A stretch of 31,446 nucleotides of DNA from a virus, in IMG/VR virus record IMGVR_UViG_3300009169_000062, positions 1-31,446 of that record. One strand, 5' to 3'. Below are positions 31,429-31,446 of this stretch, one piece after another (position 1 is the stretch's first letter; each line of letters opens with the position of its first letter). The translations under genes and the position numbers were made by a program. The notes below the pieces were generated by a model that did not search any database, was not told where the DNA came from, and was given only the letters and a program-made list of their open reading frames with translations.

Positions 31429-31446
31429 AGACTACAAGTCTGCGGG
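31344..31446. repeat. Second copy of inverted repeat B at the window end
   Basis: Exact reverse complement of 3664-3766, running off the end of the window. It is GC-rich and pyrimidine-rich on this strand (for example CTCCCATCTTCCTCTTCTCT). It ends at the centre of the palindrome GCGGGCCCGC that is complete at 3659-3668. Confidence 0.97.

Overview
The window is almost the whole genome of a small tailed phage (siphovirus type, HK97-like head) whose host is probably a member of the Bacteroidota. Host evidence: very low GC, start codons preceded by A-rich leaders instead of Shine-Dalgarno sites, promoter-like TAnnTTTac boxes, a BACON domain in a tail protein, and delta-60 and BspA-type repeats in a receptor-binding candidate. 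No integrase, repressor, helicase, primase or endolysin was recognised.

Layout. (1) 108-3242, rightward: a secreted small protein, a zinc-ribbon protein, a winged-helix-like protein, two small unknowns and a compact, exonuclease-less family A polymerase-like protein. (2) 3243-3802: a 560-bp gene-poor stretch with palindromes, direct repeats and a GC-rich, purine-rich block just before the terminase genes. (3) 3803-15173: small and large terminase, portal, prohead protease, two tandem paralogous HK97-fold capsid proteins, connector, head closure, gp10-like neck protein, tail terminator, major tail protein, tail assembly chaperones joined by a probable -1 frameshift, and tape measure. (4) 15176-26955: a large BACON-containing tail protein, fibres with tandem repeats, a propeller/PKD/BspA-LRR protein and two lectin-like (LamG) proteins, one broken by an in-frame TAA. 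(5) 26955-27761: two small proteins and a holin candidate. (6) 27762-28073: a noncoding, convergent intergenic stretch with eight consecutive hairpins, probably a structured RNA and terminator. (7) 28074-29710, leftward: a four-gene early-type operon. (8) 29818-31428, rightward: six coupled small genes, including an HNH endonuclease.

Both ends of the window are exact inverted copies of internal sequence: 1-107 copies 3152-3258, and 31344-31446 copies 3664-3766. The simplest reading is a circular map in which a repeat of about 615 bp (3152-3766) occurs twice in opposite orientation around the 3-kb polymerase segment, with the contig broken inside the second copy. If that segment and its repeats are removed, the last right-end gene stops cleanly just upstream of the small terminase, the usual HNH-to-terminase order of such phages.

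The strongest candidates for something undescribed are the hairpin array, the polymerase segment with its inverted repeats, and a dispersed TATATAATAAAAT motif placed about 24 nt upstream of many start codons.
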